The position numbers and the translations under genes are program-made. Shown here in pieces: positions 8,368 to 16,726 of a stretch of 64,000 bases of DNA. The DNA lies in contig NZ_PRDG01000001.1 of the NCBI RefSeq assembly GCF_017883985.1, positions 1 to 64,000 on the forward strand, written 5' to 3'. How positions within the stretch are numbered: position 1 is the first letter of the stretch; every line of letters starts with the position of its first letter. The notes under the pieces are model-generated. The model worked only from the letters and a program-made list of their open reading frames with translations. It was not told the origin of the DNA and searched no databases. Source of the DNA: Streptococcus oricebi (GTDB lineage: Bacteria > Bacillota > Bacilli > Lactobacillales > Streptococcaceae).

Positions 8368-9921
8368 CTATTTCCTCTTTTTCTTAGCCTTTTTCATTTT
8401 ATTGGCCATGCGTTTCATGGCTTGTTTGGTTGCAAATTCGCCGATTTTTCCTTTGATACCGCCACCAAACATAGAGCCCATATCCGGCATGCCAGCTCCT
8501 CCTAAGGCTGACATATCGGGCATGCCTTGGCCACCCATCATTCCTTCCATAGCAGATAGGTCCATATTTTTTGGTAGCTGGTTGGGATTGACTCCCATTT
8601 GCTTCATCATCTTGCTCATATCACCAGATAGGACCCCCTGCATCATTTTCTTGGCTTGATTAAAGTCCTTGATGAATTTATTGACATCGACAAAGCTATT
8701 TCCAGATCCAGCAGCAATCCGTCGCCGCCGGCTAGGATTCAGAAGGTCAGGATTTTCCCTTTCGGCAGGGGTCATGGACGAAACAATGGCCCTCTTGCGG
8801 GCAATGTCCTTTTCATCCACCTTAATATTTTGCAGGGCAGGATTGCCAGCCATACCAGGCAGCATTTTTAATAAATCCTCCATAGGTCCCATATTTTGAA
8901 CCTGGTCCAGCTGGTCGATAAAGTCATTGAAATCAAAGGTGTTTTCCCTCATCTTCTCAGCCATTTCCAACGATTTTTTCTCGTCGTATTCAGCTGAGGC
9001 TTTTTCAATCAGGGTCAACATGTCCCCCATTCCCAAGATTCGACTGGACATACGGTCTGGGTGGAAGGTTTCAATGTCGGTGATTTTTTCACCAGTACCA
9101 GTGAATTTGATAGGCTTACCAGTAATCTGGCGGACGGATAGGGCTGCACCACCCCGAGTGTCCCCGTCAATCTTGGTCAGGATTACACCAGTCACCTCTA
9201 GTTGCTCATTGAACTCACGAGCTACATTGGCTGCTTCCTGACCAATCATGGCATCCACAACCAAAAGGATTTCATTTGGTTGGGCCAGGGCTTTGACATC
9301 CCGCAACTCGGTCATCAGTTTCTCGTCGATTTGCAGACGACCTGCCGTATCAATCAGCACATAGTCATTGTGGTTGATACGAGCCTGCTCAAGACCTTGC
9401 TTGACAATTTCGGTAGCCGCCATATCAGTCCCCAGCTCAAATACCGGAACATCAATCTGCTGACCCAGAGTTTTTAACTGATCAATGGCTGCTGGCCGAT
9501 AGATATCCGCCGCAATCATCATCGGTCTTGCATTCTCTTCTTTTTTGAGTTTGTTGGCCAATTTTCCAGCAAAGGTAGTTTTACCAGCCCCTTGGAGACC
9601 GACCATCATAATGATAGTTGGAACTTTGGGTGCCTTGACGATTTCTGCTGTATCAGAGCCCAAGATAGCGGTCAACTCCTCATCAACAATCTTGATGATT
9701 TGTTGGGCTGGATTGAGCGTGTCGATGACCTGATGGCCGACAGCCCGTTCACGAACCTTTTTGATAAAATCCTTAACCACCGGAAGGGCAACGTCTGCCT
9801 CTAAAAGGGCCAGACGAATTTCCTTGGTCGCTTCCTGGACATCTGCCTCAGAAATCTTTCCTTTTTTTCGTAAATTTTTAAAGACGTTCTGCAAACGTTC
9901 AGTTAAACTTTCGAAAGCCAT
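8368..9921 (-). CDS. ffh: Signal recognition particle protein Ffh
   Basis: Ffh is the GTPase subunit of the signal recognition particle and delivers ribosomes making membrane proteins to FtsY and SecYEG. The N domain (1-90) is followed by the G domain, with the P-loop GLQGAGKTTF near 108-117, DTAGR near 190 and the specificity motif TKID near 248. The M domain (about 300-517) is methionine-rich, with many GM and MM pairs and a basic KKAKKKRK tail that binds the SRP RNA. The length of 517 is usual for streptococci. It follows ylxM by 27 bases in one operon, the standard order in firmicutes. Confidence 0.97.
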   Translation of the reverse strand: MAFESLTERLQNVFKNLRKKGKISEADVQEATKEIRLALLEADVALPVVKDFIKKVRERAVGHQVIDTLNPAQQIIKIVDEELTAILGSDTAEIVKAPKVPTIIMMVGLQGAGKTTFAGKLANKLKKEENARPMMIAADIYRPAAIDQLKTLGQQIDVPVFELGTDMAATEIVKQGLEQARINHNDYVLIDTAGRLQIDEKLMTELRDVKALAQPNEILLVVDAMIGQEAANVAREFNEQLEVTGVILTKIDGDTRGGAALSVRQITGKPIKFTGTGEKITDIETFHPDRMSSRILGMGDMLTLIEKASAEYDEKKSLEMAEKMRENTFDFNDFIDQLDQVQNMGPMEDLLKMLPGMAGNPALQNIKVDEKDIARKRAIVSSMTPAERENPDLLNPSRRRRIAAGSGNSFVDVNKFIKDFNQAKKMMQGVLSGDMSKMMKQMGVNPNQLPKNMDLSAMEGMMGGQGMPDMSALGGAGMPDMGSMFGGGIKGKIGEFATKQAMKRMANKMKKAKKKRK

Positions 9922-9948
9922 ATTTATCCTTATCTCCTTTATATAAAA

Positions 9949-10281
9949 CTAATCGCGGTTATCGATATTGCTTAAAATCGAAATCTGCTCCTGTAGATAC
10001 TCATCGTCAGCATACCTTTCTAAAAGTTGGTCAAAAATCTGACCCCGAACGATATAGTCTGAATACATGTGAAGTTTTTTCTCATAATCTTCCAGAATTT
10101 TCTCGGTTCTTTTGATATTATCATAGACGGCCTGGCGGCTGACTTGAAATTCTTCAGCAATCTCTGCCAGGCTATAATCGTCGGCATAGTAAAGCTCGAT
10201 ATAGTTCATCTGCTTGTCTGTCAAAAGAGCTGCATAAAACTCAAAGAGAGCATTCATTCGATTGGTTTTTTCAATTTCCAT
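9949..10281 (-). CDS. ylxM: YlxM family helix-turn-helix protein
   Basis: A small protein (110 residues from the start [10 protein letters not shown]) that modulates the SRP pathway in streptococci and is always found next to ffh. A sigma-70 region 4-like helix-turn-helix spans about residues 20-65 ([19 protein letters not shown]), followed by a helical tail. I choose the ATG at 10281 because [10 protein letters not shown] is the conserved beginning of the family in streptococci. The longer frame from 10350 would pass through the promoter. The -10 box ends only seven bases upstream and no RBS is visible, so the mRNA is probably leaderless. Confidence 0.92.
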   Translation of the reverse strand: MEIEKTNRMNALFEFYAALLTDKQMNYIELYYADDYSLAEIAEEFQVSRQAVYDNIKRTEKILEDYEKKLHMYSDYIVRGQIFDQLLERYADDEYLQEQISILSNIDNRD

Positions 10282-10288
10282 AAGAAAT

Positions 10289-10297
10289 ATTATATCA
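10289..10297 (-). promoter_or_regulatory. ylxM-ffh promoter, extended -10
   Basis: On the - strand it reads TGATATAAT, an extended -10 element (TATAAT at 10289-10294). No good -35 is present. With seven bases between the box and the ATG at 10281, transcription would begin at or within a base or two of the start codon. Confidence 0.65.
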
Positions 10298-10396
10298 AAA
10301 AAAGAGGGATTTTTATATAGTTTATACTCAAAGAAAAGCGAAAGATTCACGCTTTAAGGTACTGGAGCAGGCAAGATTTTGTCAAAAAAGCAAAAA

Positions 10397-10424
10397 ATGT
10401 TACATAGTTTAATTTATGTAACAT
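10397..10424 (-). terminator. Terminator of the GntR-type regulator gene (perfect palindrome)
   Basis: ATGTTACATA (10397-10406) and TATGTAACAT (10415-10424) form a perfect 10-bp stem around an 8-base loop. On the - strand it is followed by TTTTTGCTTTTTTG. It begins on the regulator's stop codon. Confidence 0.75.
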
Positions 10425-11122
10425 CACTTGTTTTCTAGATAAAATTCAAAGCGTTCGCCCACATACTGGCTCTTGACGTATTCAAAGGCTGTCCCATCAT
10501 CCAGATAGGAAATCTGGGTCAAACCCAGGATGGCCTGGCCCTTAGGGATTTCTAAGTATTGAGCGATTTGCTCCTTGGCTAGTCGGGCATAAATGGTCTG
10601 CTGGGATTTGCCAATCTTATAACCATGGGCCTGGAGGGTTTGGAAGAAATGACTGGTCACTTCTTCTTTCTTGAAATTCTTGATAAATTTCTCGGGAACA
10701 GAGGCTACCTCATAAACGACAGGAACTTGATCTGCATAGCGGACCCGCTCCATTCGAATGATATTATCCGTCTTTTTAAGACCCAGTTTTTCAACCTCTT
10801 GCTTGCTAGGGAGGGTCCTACGATAGGAAATAAGTTGGCTAGACGGGGTCTTGCCCTGGGCCTTGATAATTTCGGTAAAACTGGTTGTTCCCCGCATTTT
10901 TTCCTGGACTCTGGTACTGGCAACGAAGGTCCCGCTACCAACTCGGCGCTCCAGGACCCCTTCTTCTACCAAGAGGGTGATGGCCTGGCGCAGGGTCATC
11001 CGACTGACCTCAAAGTGTTCGGCCAAATCACGCTCGCTAGGAAGGCGTTGTCCGATTTTCCAGACTTGGTCATCAATTTCTTTCTTAATCTGGTCATGAA
11101 TTTTGATATAGGCAGGTAACAT
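10424..11122 (-). CDS. GntR/HutC family regulator with UTRA domain, NagR-like
   Basis: A 232-residue transcription factor starting at MLPAYIKIHDQIKKEI (ATG 11122). The N-terminal winged helix is a GntR domain (LPSERDLAEHFEVSRMTLRQAI, about residues 28-49; wing GVLERRVGSGTFV). The UTRA effector domain covers about 90-230 and would bind a phosphorylated sugar. Streptococcal proteins of this kind next to guaA act as NagR-type repressors of glucosamine/N-acetylglucosamine use. I infer the same here but see no target genes in the window. It diverges from guaA and has its own consensus promoter. A longer in-frame extension to 11308 would run through that promoter and is rejected. Confidence 0.88.
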   Translation of the reverse strand: MLPAYIKIHDQIKKEIDDQVWKIGQRLPSERDLAEHFEVSRMTLRQAITLLVEEGVLERRVGSGTFVASTRVQEKMRGTTSFTEIIKAQGKTPSSQLISYRRTLPSKQEVEKLGLKKTDNIIRMERVRYADQVPVVYEVASVPEKFIKNFKKEEVTSHFFQTLQAHGYKIGKSQQTIYARLAKEQIAQYLEIPKGQAILGLTQISYLDDGTAFEYVKSQYVGERFEFYLENK

Positions 11123-11152
11123 AGGAAGTCTTCTTTCTGGTTTTCTAAGACA

Positions 11153-11181
11153 ATTGTAGTGAAAAAAAGCGGGCCTGTCAA
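11153..11181 (-). promoter_or_regulatory. Promoter of the GntR-type regulator
   Basis: TTGACA (11176-11181), 17-base spacer, TACAAT (11153-11158) on the - strand: a near-consensus sigma-A promoter 30 bases upstream of the ATG at 11122. Confidence 0.8.
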
Positions 11182-11199
11182 GAAACAAGGGAAGTTTTA

Positions 11200-11228
11200 T
11201 TGGAAAAATCCCTTTTTTATGATAGAAT
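11200..11228 (+). promoter_or_regulatory. guaA promoter
   Basis: TTGGAA (11200-11205), 17-base spacer, TAGAAT (11223-11228) with upstream TG. The start codon is 36 bases further on, too short for a guanine riboswitch, and none is visible. Confidence 0.75.
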
Positions 11229-11264
11229 GAGAGGAAAAGATAACTTTTTTGAGAAAGGGAAAAG

Positions 11265-12827
11265 ATGACAACTATTTCAACTGATATGCAAGACCTAGAA
11301 AAAATCATCGTCCTCGACTATGGGAGCCAGTATAACCAACTGATTTCCCGACGGATTCGAGAAATCGGTGTTTTTTCTGAGCTAAAAAGCCACAAAATTA
11401 CGGCCCAAGAGATTAAAGACATCAATCCAGTCGGAATCGTCCTCTCTGGTGGCCCAAATTCGGTTTATGAAGACGGAGCCTTTGATATTGATCCCCAAAT
11501 CTTTGAATTAGGGATTCCTATCTTAGGGATTTGCTACGGTATGCAGCTTCTAACCCATAAGCTGGGTGGTAAGGTTGTTCCAGCCGGCCATGCTGGAAAT
11601 CGAGAGTATGGCCAGTCAGAGCTGACTCATAGCCCTTCTCAACTCTTTGCTGATACACCCGAACAACAGTTGGTTTTGATGAGCCATGGTGATGCGGTAA
11701 CCGAGATTCCAGCCGGCTTTATCCGGACTGGGACTTCTGCCGACTGCCCTTATGCAGCTATTGAAAATCCAGATAAGAAAATCTACGGTATCCAATTCCA
11801 CCCTGAGGTCCGCCACTCTGTCCATGGTTACGATATTTTGCGCAACTTTGCCCTTACTATCTGTGGTGCCAAGGGTGACTGGACCATGGATAACTTTATC
11901 GAAATGGAAATCCAAAAAATCCGCCAGACAGTGGGTGATAAAAAGGTTCTACTAGGACTTTCTGGTGGGGTTGACTCTTCGGTGGTTGGTGTCCTGCTCC
12001 AAAAGGCCATCGGCGATCAGCTTATCTGTATCTTTGTTGACCATGGTCTCCTGCGTAAAGGTGAAGCCGACCAGGTTATGGACATGTTGGGTGGCAAGTT
12101 TGGCTTAAATATTGTCAAGGCCGATGCTGCTAAACGTTTCCTTGATAAGTTGGCAGGCATTTCTGATCCTGAGCAAAAGCGTAAAATTATCGGAAATGAA
12201 TTTGTCTATGTCTTTGATGATGAAGCTGCTAAGCTTAAAGATGTAGCCTTCCTGGCCCAAGGAACCCTCTATACAGACGTTATCGAGTCAGGTACAGATA
12301 CAGCCCAAACTATCAAGTCCCACCACAATGTCGGTGGCCTGCCAGAGGATATGCAGTTTAAGTTGATTGAGCCTCTCAACACCCTCTACAAGGACGAGGT
12401 AAGGGCTTTGGGGACAGAGCTGGGCATGCCTGATGAAATCGTCTGGCGCCAACCCTTCCCAGGTCCTGGTCTAGCCATTCGGGTCATGGGTGAAATCACC
12501 GCAGAAAAACTAGAAACGGTCCGTGAGTCGGACGCTATCCTGCGCGAAGAAATCGCTAAGGCAGGTCTTGACCGGGATATCTGGCAATATTTCACTGTCA
12601 ATACTGGGGTTCGTTCGGTTGGAGTTATGGGTGACGGTCGTACTTATGACTATACTATCGCCATTCGTGCCATCACTTCTATCGACGGTATGACAGCCGA
12701 CTTTGCTAAAATCCCTTGGGAAGTTTTACAAAAGATTTCTGTCCGTATTGTCAATGAAGTCGACCACGTTAACCGTATCGTCTATGACATCACCAGCAAA
12801 CCACCCGCAACAGTCGAGTGGGAGTAA
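11265..12827 (+). CDS. guaA: GMP synthase (glutamine-hydrolysing)
   Basis: Converts XMP to GMP using ATP and glutamine, the last step of guanine nucleotide synthesis. The 520 residues comprise a class I glutamine amidotransferase domain (Cys90 in GICYGMQ, His179 and Glu181 in FHPEV), an ATP-pyrophosphatase domain with SGGVDSS at 233-239, and a C-terminal dimerisation domain ending PPATVEWE. Sequence and length match streptococcal GuaA throughout. The start has GAGAAAGGG upstream. It is one of few genes right of difSL on the + strand, so it is transcribed against the inferred fork direction. It is monocistronic, with its own promoter and terminator. Confidence 0.98.
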   Translation: MTTISTDMQDLEKIIVLDYGSQYNQLISRRIREIGVFSELKSHKITAQEIKDINPVGIVLSGGPNSVYEDGAFDIDPQIFELGIPILGICYGMQLLTHKLGGKVVPAGHAGNREYGQSELTHSPSQLFADTPEQQLVLMSHGDAVTEIPAGFIRTGTSADCPYAAIENPDKKIYGIQFHPEVRHSVHGYDILRNFALTICGAKGDWTMDNFIEMEIQKIRQTVGDKKVLLGLSGGVDSSVVGVLLQKAIGDQLICIFVDHGLLRKGEADQVMDMLGGKFGLNIVKADAAKRFLDKLAGISDPEQKRKIIGNEFVYVFDDEAAKLKDVAFLAQGTLYTDVIESGTDTAQTIKSHHNVGGLPEDMQFKLIEPLNTLYKDEVRALGTELGMPDEIVWRQPFPGPGLAIRVMGEITAEKLETVRESDAILREEIAKAGLDRDIWQYFTVNTGVRSVGVMGDGRTYDYTIAIRAITSIDGMTADFAKIPWEVLQKISVRIVNEVDHVNRIVYDITSKPPATVEWE

Positions 12828-12832
12828 AAATA

Positions 12833-12870
12833 AAAAATAGAGACTAGATACAATCCTAGTCTCTATTTTT
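12833..12870 (+). terminator. guaA terminator
   Basis: AAAAATAGAGACTAG pairs with CTAGTCTCTATTTTT around an 8-base loop: a 15-bp stem ending in T. The stem is symmetrical enough to stop the convergent immunity-gene operon as well. Confidence 0.9.
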
Positions 12871-12912
12871 GTGCAAAATGTTGATTTCCTTAATAAGAAC
12901 TTCTGCTTTAGG

Positions 12913-12932
12913 TTTACTCATCACCCGTCACC
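12913..12932. repeat. 20-bp direct repeat, copy at the 3' end of the second TipC-like gene
   Basis: The 20 bases TTTACTCATCACCCGTCACC recur exactly at 13534-13553. On the - strand this copy contains the stop of the downstream TipC-like gene and then reads like the join of a toxin tail (..GDE stop) to a new ATG AGT AAA start. The next codons run only about 20 residues, to a TAG inside the guaA terminator. It looks like the scar of another toxin-tail/immunity cassette. Confidence 0.9.
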
Positions 12933-13542
12933 ATTCTGTCACAACCTTAACATCGCCATAATTAGTTGGAGAAAAACGACTATCATAAACCGAAATCCAA
13001 TCTTTCAGAACTAATTTGTTCATGATTTCATTGTAATAACTTTCTAAATCGTCTTTACTAATATGATAATCAGATAAATATTTTTGAATTTCTTGATTAC
13101 TATCAATGTAATTTCGTGTCGTATTTTCTCTTTTACCAATAACTATTTGTATCTTACGCGTTAAAGCCTTATCTTGCAAAGAGTATGTATTATAAAATAA
13201 AATACCAATGTCGTCACTAATTATTTTTTCAAAGTTAATAATATAGAATTTTTTATCTAACGAAAAATTATAATTAGTATCGTATACTCCTTTTGGAAGT
13301 GAAGCATTTTGATACCTTACGACAGGGTTATTTTTATATAAATCAGAAGTATCTTTATAACTTCCTGCAATTACTCCTTTAATTTTATTTAAAATAGGGT
13401 TTTGGGACAAATAAGTTTCTTTTTCTTGATAGTAAATCTCTTCAAAAATATTCTTGGGTCTTGTCATTGAAAACCAGAAAAAAACTGATAGAAGAACAAG
13501 CAGGAAGCCTGTAACGACAACTATTATTTTACGTTTACTCAT
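12928..13542 (-). CDS. TipC-like immunity protein, second copy
   Basis: A 204-residue protein from MSKRKIIVVV (ATG 13542; the GTG just before it gives one extra residue). A membrane or signal segment (residues 5-24) is followed by an extracytoplasmic domain. It is a paralogue of the gene at 13804-14433: both share FEEIYY.EK or FGEIYAYEK near residue 33, NP.....I.G....SY, YS..DK.LT and the C-terminal DW....DS.F.P...GDVKVV. The family resembles TipC, the surface-exposed immunity proteins against TelC LXG toxins. Its start overlaps the orphan toxin tail, so it probably protects against the toxin from which that tail came. Flanked by 20-bp direct repeats. Confidence 0.75.
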   Translation of the reverse strand: MSKRKIIVVVTGFLLVLLSVFFWFSMTRPKNIFEEIYYQEKETYLSQNPILNKIKGVIAGSYKDTSDLYKNNPVVRYQNASLPKGVYDTNYNFSLDKKFYIINFEKIISDDIGILFYNTYSLQDKALTRKIQIVIGKRENTTRNYIDSNQEIQKYLSDYHISKDDLESYYNEIMNKLVLKDWISVYDSRFSPTNYGDVKVVTEW

Positions 13543-13553
13543 CACCCGTCACC
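13534..13553. repeat. 20-bp direct repeat, copy at the toxin-tail/immunity junction
   Basis: Identical to 12913-12932. On the - strand it spans the last codons of the orphan toxin tail (GVTGDE) and the first codons of the second TipC-like gene. The two copies bracket that gene with a period of 621 bases. Confidence 0.9.
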
Positions 13554-13807
13554 CCGTTTTCTAGGTCTTTGATAAATTGATAACCAACTGGGTTAAGGCG
13601 TTTTAAATCCTCTTCAGAGAAGTTAAAACGTTTTTCAATAGGGATTGATTTAACTAATTCATCGTAAACCTGCTTAGTTGAAATATTTCCAGTAAACTCT
13701 TTAGCACGATTGACAGCGTTCGCTGATTGAGGATTGTTTTTGTATTCTGTCACTCCCTTGTAGTAGCTATTTGTTGCTTCTAAATAACTTTGATTGGCTT
13801 TTTTCAT
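13535..13807 (-). CDS. Orphan C-terminal fragment of an LXG toxin
   Basis: A 90-residue frame that matches only the tail of the full LXG toxin upstream: SYLEATNSYYK against SYLQATNNYYT, NRAKEF against NRASEF, then FIKDLE against FIRNLE. It corresponds to about toxin residues 455-545, and lacks the LXG domain and the Asp-rich segment, so it should be neither secreted nor active alone. Its ATG overlaps the stop of the first TipC-like gene (ATGA), and its end overlaps the start of the second, so it is translated by coupling. In polymorphic toxin loci such silent tails act as donors for toxin switching by recombination. It could also be a degraded remnant. Confidence 0.7.
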   Translation of the reverse strand: MKKANQSYLEATNSYYKGVTEYKNNPQSANAVNRAKEFTGNISTKQVYDELVKSIPIEKRFNFSEEDLKRLNPVGYQFIKDLENGVTGDE

Positions 13808-14433
13808 GACTTATCCCATTTATCAACGACCTTGACATCGCCCCAATCATTAGGGGTGAACGCACTATCAAAAGCTTTGCACCAATCACGCAAGAAAAAG
13901 TCATTGAGGATTTCTTTGTTATATTTTTTTATATCTTCGTTAGTAATACTATATTGAGTTAGTAGTTTCTTAACTTCTCCCTTATTCCTAATTCTAACTC
14001 TATTATTCTGTTCATCAACAAATGATATATCTTGAGTTAAAGTCTTATCTTCAACCGAGTATTTATGATAAACATAAAGACTGAGATTAGGAGCAACTTT
14101 TCTATCATATGCAATTAGAACTGTTCCTTTGCTTCTAAAAGAAAAACTTACGCCTACATGCTCGTAGCCCTTGGGTATTACATTCTTCGAATAGGATTCT
14201 GCCGCCATTGTTCTAAACTCTTCACCAGAATCTCTATAAGAACGACTGGAAAGTCCTTGAATCCGTTGAAAAGCAGGATTGGGATTGGGGTAATTCGCTT
14301 TTTCATAAGCATAAATTTCTCCGAAAATATCTCCTCTGTCAATTTTCCTATTTTTATTAGAGAAAACAAAGGGAACTAGACAAAGCAAGCCTATACACAA
14401 TAAAATTGCAGCTATTAGAAACTTTTTATTCAT
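13804..14433 (-). CDS. TipC-like immunity protein for the LXG toxin
   Basis: A 209-residue protein with a membrane or signal segment at residues 4-25 (FLIAAILLCIGLLCLVPFVF) and an extracytoplasmic domain ending GDVKVVDKWDKS. It directly follows the LXG toxin with an 8-base overlap (ATGAATAA), and its RBS AGGAGG lies inside the toxin's last codons. Together with its membrane anchoring this points to an immunity protein facing outward, as TipC does against the lipid II-degrading toxin TelC, which attacks from outside the cell. Assignment to the TipC family is by recall of its general pattern, not an alignment. Confidence 0.75.
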   Translation of the reverse strand: MNKKFLIAAILLCIGLLCLVPFVFSNKNRKIDRGDIFGEIYAYEKANYPNPNPAFQRIQGLSSRSYRDSGEEFRTMAAESYSKNVIPKGYEHVGVSFSFRSKGTVLIAYDRKVAPNLSLYVYHKYSVEDKTLTQDISFVDEQNNRVRIRNKGEVKKLLTQYSITNEDIKKYNKEILNDFFLRDWCKAFDSAFTPNDWGDVKVVDKWDKS

Positions 14434-16093
14434 TGTTTCCTCCTACATAATCATGAAATTCATTATTTTCTTCTTCCAAATTTCTAATAAAATTATAAGA
14501 GTCCTCGTAGTTTCTTTTCAAATAATCTTTGCTTTCATCTTCTGTCATCGGAATTTGTTCTTCAATGTTCGGTCCAATTCTCTTTGTTTTATTTGGAACC
14601 ATGTAATCAAAAATTGTTTTCTTTACATCTTGTAATTTTTCATGCTCTAAAAATTCACTAGCTCTATTTGTCTGGTCTTTGCTCAAATCGGTATAATAAT
14701 TGTTTGTCGCTTGAAGATAACTTACTTTATCAGACCTCATCCGATTGATAAGATTAACAGCATCTAAATCCGCTTTATAATCATCTGCTCCTATACTTGG
14801 TGTAGCAAAAGCAGCTGTTGTTGTATCCCCCTTCCAGCCAGCGACTCGCTCTACATTCCATTTTCCTCCATATAAATCTGAAATATAGATTCCTGGACGT
14901 AAATAAGTTGCCATAGTAATAGATTGGTGGGTAAAATCATTCTTACCGCTTATAACTGATAGTCGTGTATTCCAGAAATTATCAAATTCTGTATCAGTCA
15001 TCGCTCCGTAAACTCTTTCTGCATTTTGTTTAAAAGCGATGTATTTCTGATTGTCATTATCACGAAATTGGTCAGCATGAGAATAACTAATATTCATTCC
15101 CGACATCTCATGTTGCAATCTTAAATTATAATTTAATTTTTTAGCTTCTGTCTTTGATAAGCCCAATTCTATCATAATGTCCTCTAGTGTCATAGAAATG
15201 ATTGTTTTCTCAGCAAATGAATTTTTTGAGAAGTAACCTGTCAAATCTCCTGCTGTCGCATCCCACATTGTAGTATTATAATTTGCTCTACCAATAATTA
15301 GCAGTAAGATATAGTCTTTTTCTTCTTGCAGTTTGTCCGAAAACTTCTTATCAATTCCTTTTTTGACCTGCACTATCTGCTCCGCCGTATCTTGGTCAAA
15401 GCCATACTGTTCTTGGAGGTTTTGTTTATAGGCAGACTCGACTTGATGGGCCTTGTGTTTTTCGGTTAATTCTTTAGACCAGCTCATATTCTTAGGTAGC
15501 TTAAATGTACCGGTCTTTTCATCCCAAGCACCTTGACTTTCCTTAATCCCGGTTTGTATGGTGGCCTTAAGCTGAAAGTATTCATCCAGAATGCTAGCTG
15601 AATAGGTATCAAAGGCCTTGAGCTTGGCTAGGATTTCTTCATAAAGAGCCTTGTCAGCTTGGTGAGTCCCAATTAACTTGGCATTATAGTCCAGCTGACT
15701 CTTACTGGCTTGGGCTGGCATGGAGGAAGAGCGCAGGGATTTACTGAGAGCTTCTAAGGCCCTAATCGCAGTTTGGGCTTCTGCTATCTTTTGATTGAGC
15801 TCTTCTTCACTCCAGCTCTTGCTATCCACTCGTTCAACATATTCTGTCGGTAACTTTCTGGCAGCGATTTTCAAGACATCAGTTGCGGTTTCCTGCCCTT
15901 GCACTAGGGGCAAGAGAACAGAGGAGTGATAATTTCGAGAAGAGTCAAAGGCCTGTCCTTTCAGACTTTCGGTATCGGATAGAAATCGTTGAACAGCCGT
16001 CTTTAACTGCGCTTGTGCTTCTACTTGGGCTTGACACATAGCCTCAAAACTAGCGGCCTGTTCTTGTGAAGCTCCTAAATCCATTTTAGTCAT
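14426..16093 (-). CDS. LXG-domain type VII secretion toxin, TelC-like C-terminus
   Basis: The 555-residue product begins with an LXG domain (about 1-215; helical, with QEQAASFEAMCQAQVEAQAQ), the delivery module of toxins exported by the type VIIb (Esx) system. The C-terminal half is the toxin. Its WNVERVAGWKGDTTTA segment and Asp-rich ADDYKADLD (436-444), plus adjacent TipC-like immunity genes, suggest the TelC family, which cleaves lipid II and inhibits Gram-positive competitors. No signal peptide, as expected. It is 4 bases downstream of the second targeting-factor gene. No core secretion genes (esxA, essB, essC) lie in the window, so export depends on a system elsewhere. Other toxin classes are not excluded. 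Confidence 0.82.
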   Translation of the reverse strand: MTKMDLGASQEQAASFEAMCQAQVEAQAQLKTAVQRFLSDTESLKGQAFDSSRNYHSSVLLPLVQGQETATDVLKIAARKLPTEYVERVDSKSWSEEELNQKIAEAQTAIRALEALSKSLRSSSMPAQASKSQLDYNAKLIGTHQADKALYEEILAKLKAFDTYSASILDEYFQLKATIQTGIKESQGAWDEKTGTFKLPKNMSWSKELTEKHKAHQVESAYKQNLQEQYGFDQDTAEQIVQVKKGIDKKFSDKLQEEKDYILLLIIGRANYNTTMWDATAGDLTGYFSKNSFAEKTIISMTLEDIMIELGLSKTEAKKLNYNLRLQHEMSGMNISYSHADQFRDNDNQKYIAFKQNAERVYGAMTDTEFDNFWNTRLSVISGKNDFTHQSITMATYLRPGIYISDLYGGKWNVERVAGWKGDTTTAAFATPSIGADDYKADLDAVNLINRMRSDKVSYLQATNNYYTDLSKDQTNRASEFLEHEKLQDVKKTIFDYMVPNKTKRIGPNIEEQIPMTEDESKDYLKRNYEDSYNFIRNLEEENNEFHDYVGGNNE

Positions 16094-16097
16094 CTGC

Positions 16098-16445
16098 TTA
16101 GTCCTCCTCTTCTTGGTAAAAGGCCCGCCGTTTGGCTTGGTAAAGTTCTTCTTTTTGATTTATGAGATACTGTTCTTCTTTTTTTAGCATGTCTGACCAG
16201 TCTTCTAGTTCTTCTATCGCTTGCCTTTGTAGGGTTTGGCGTTCTTCTCGCTGATTTTCTAGGAGAGAGCGGTAACGGCTTTGGTAGGCGACTTGCCAGA
16301 TTTGCTCATCTGCCCCTTGACTAAAGGCTTGGTAATCTGCTAGCTCTTCATAAAAATACTCTAGCGTCCTATGGCTATCCTCGGTCTTTTCCAGCAACTT
16401 GGTGACTGCTTTTTCTTTTTTAGCTAGCTCTTCCCACTTGTCCAT
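16098..16445 (-). CDS. LXG-associated helical targeting factor (DUF3958-like)
   Basis: A 115-residue, highly charged, fully helical protein (EEQYLINQKEELYQAKRRAF near the end) with no signal peptide. It sits between a WXG100-like gene and an LXG toxin, overlapping the former by 22 bases and preceding the latter by 4. This triplet order is that of LXG loci whose two small partners (DUF3130 and DUF3958 types) bind the LXG domain and are needed for its export. I assign it to the second type from position, length and coiled-coil character. Confidence 0.7.
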   Translation of the reverse strand: MDKWEELAKKEKAVTKLLEKTEDSHRTLEYFYEELADYQAFSQGADEQIWQVAYQSRYRSLLENQREERQTLQRQAIEELEDWSDMLKKEEQYLINQKEELYQAKRRAFYQEEED

Positions 16446-16726
16446 GATGACTCCTCATTCTTGAAAGTCTCTGCACTAGCTCGGTCAGCAGCTGTGAACT
16501 TCTGAGCAGCCTGCTTAATCTGCTGAGTAGCTGTTGTTATCAAGTTATTGAGCTCGCCTATCATGGCTTGGTTATCACTCAAAGCTTGACCCAAGCGACT
16601 GTTGCCAGCAAGGACAGACTGTCCGTCTAGGCTAGCTTGACCGATAGCTCCTAAAGCGACACCAGCACTCTCAATACTTGAAGCGTGGGAATTGGCTTGG
16701 GTGCTGTTGCTTTTTATCTGAACCAT
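16424..16726 (-). CDS. WXG100-like LXG partner (TIGR04197/DUF3130 type)
   Basis: About 100 residues from MVQIKSNSTQANSHASSIES; an ATG two codons earlier (16732) is the alternative, but its RBS spacing is only three bases, against nine for the chosen one (AGGAG). It is helical, Ser/Ala/Gln-rich and lacks a signal peptide, like the small type VII proteins of the SACOL2603/TIGR04197 group that pair with LXG toxins. It is the first gene of the island and probably heterodimerises with, or adapts, the LXG domain for the EssC motor. Confidence 0.75.
   Translation of the reverse strand: MVQIKSNSTQANSHASSIESAGVALGAIGQASLDGQSVLAGNSRLGQALSDNQAMIGELNNLITTATQQIKQAAQKFTAADRASAETFKNEESSWTSGKS

Noticed and set aside
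8402..9946. Several + strand open frames of 60-104 codons across ffh
   Set aside because: They are the opposite strand of a conserved, complete gene, with no RBS or family resemblance.
11123..11264. A guanine riboswitch upstream of guaA
   Set aside because: The promoter ends only 36 bases from the ATG, leaving no room, and no purine aptamer core is visible.
11123..11308. Longer N-terminus for the GntR-type regulator
   Set aside because: The extension runs through its own consensus promoter (11153-11181) and the guaA promoter, and the family starts at MLPAYIKIHDQ.
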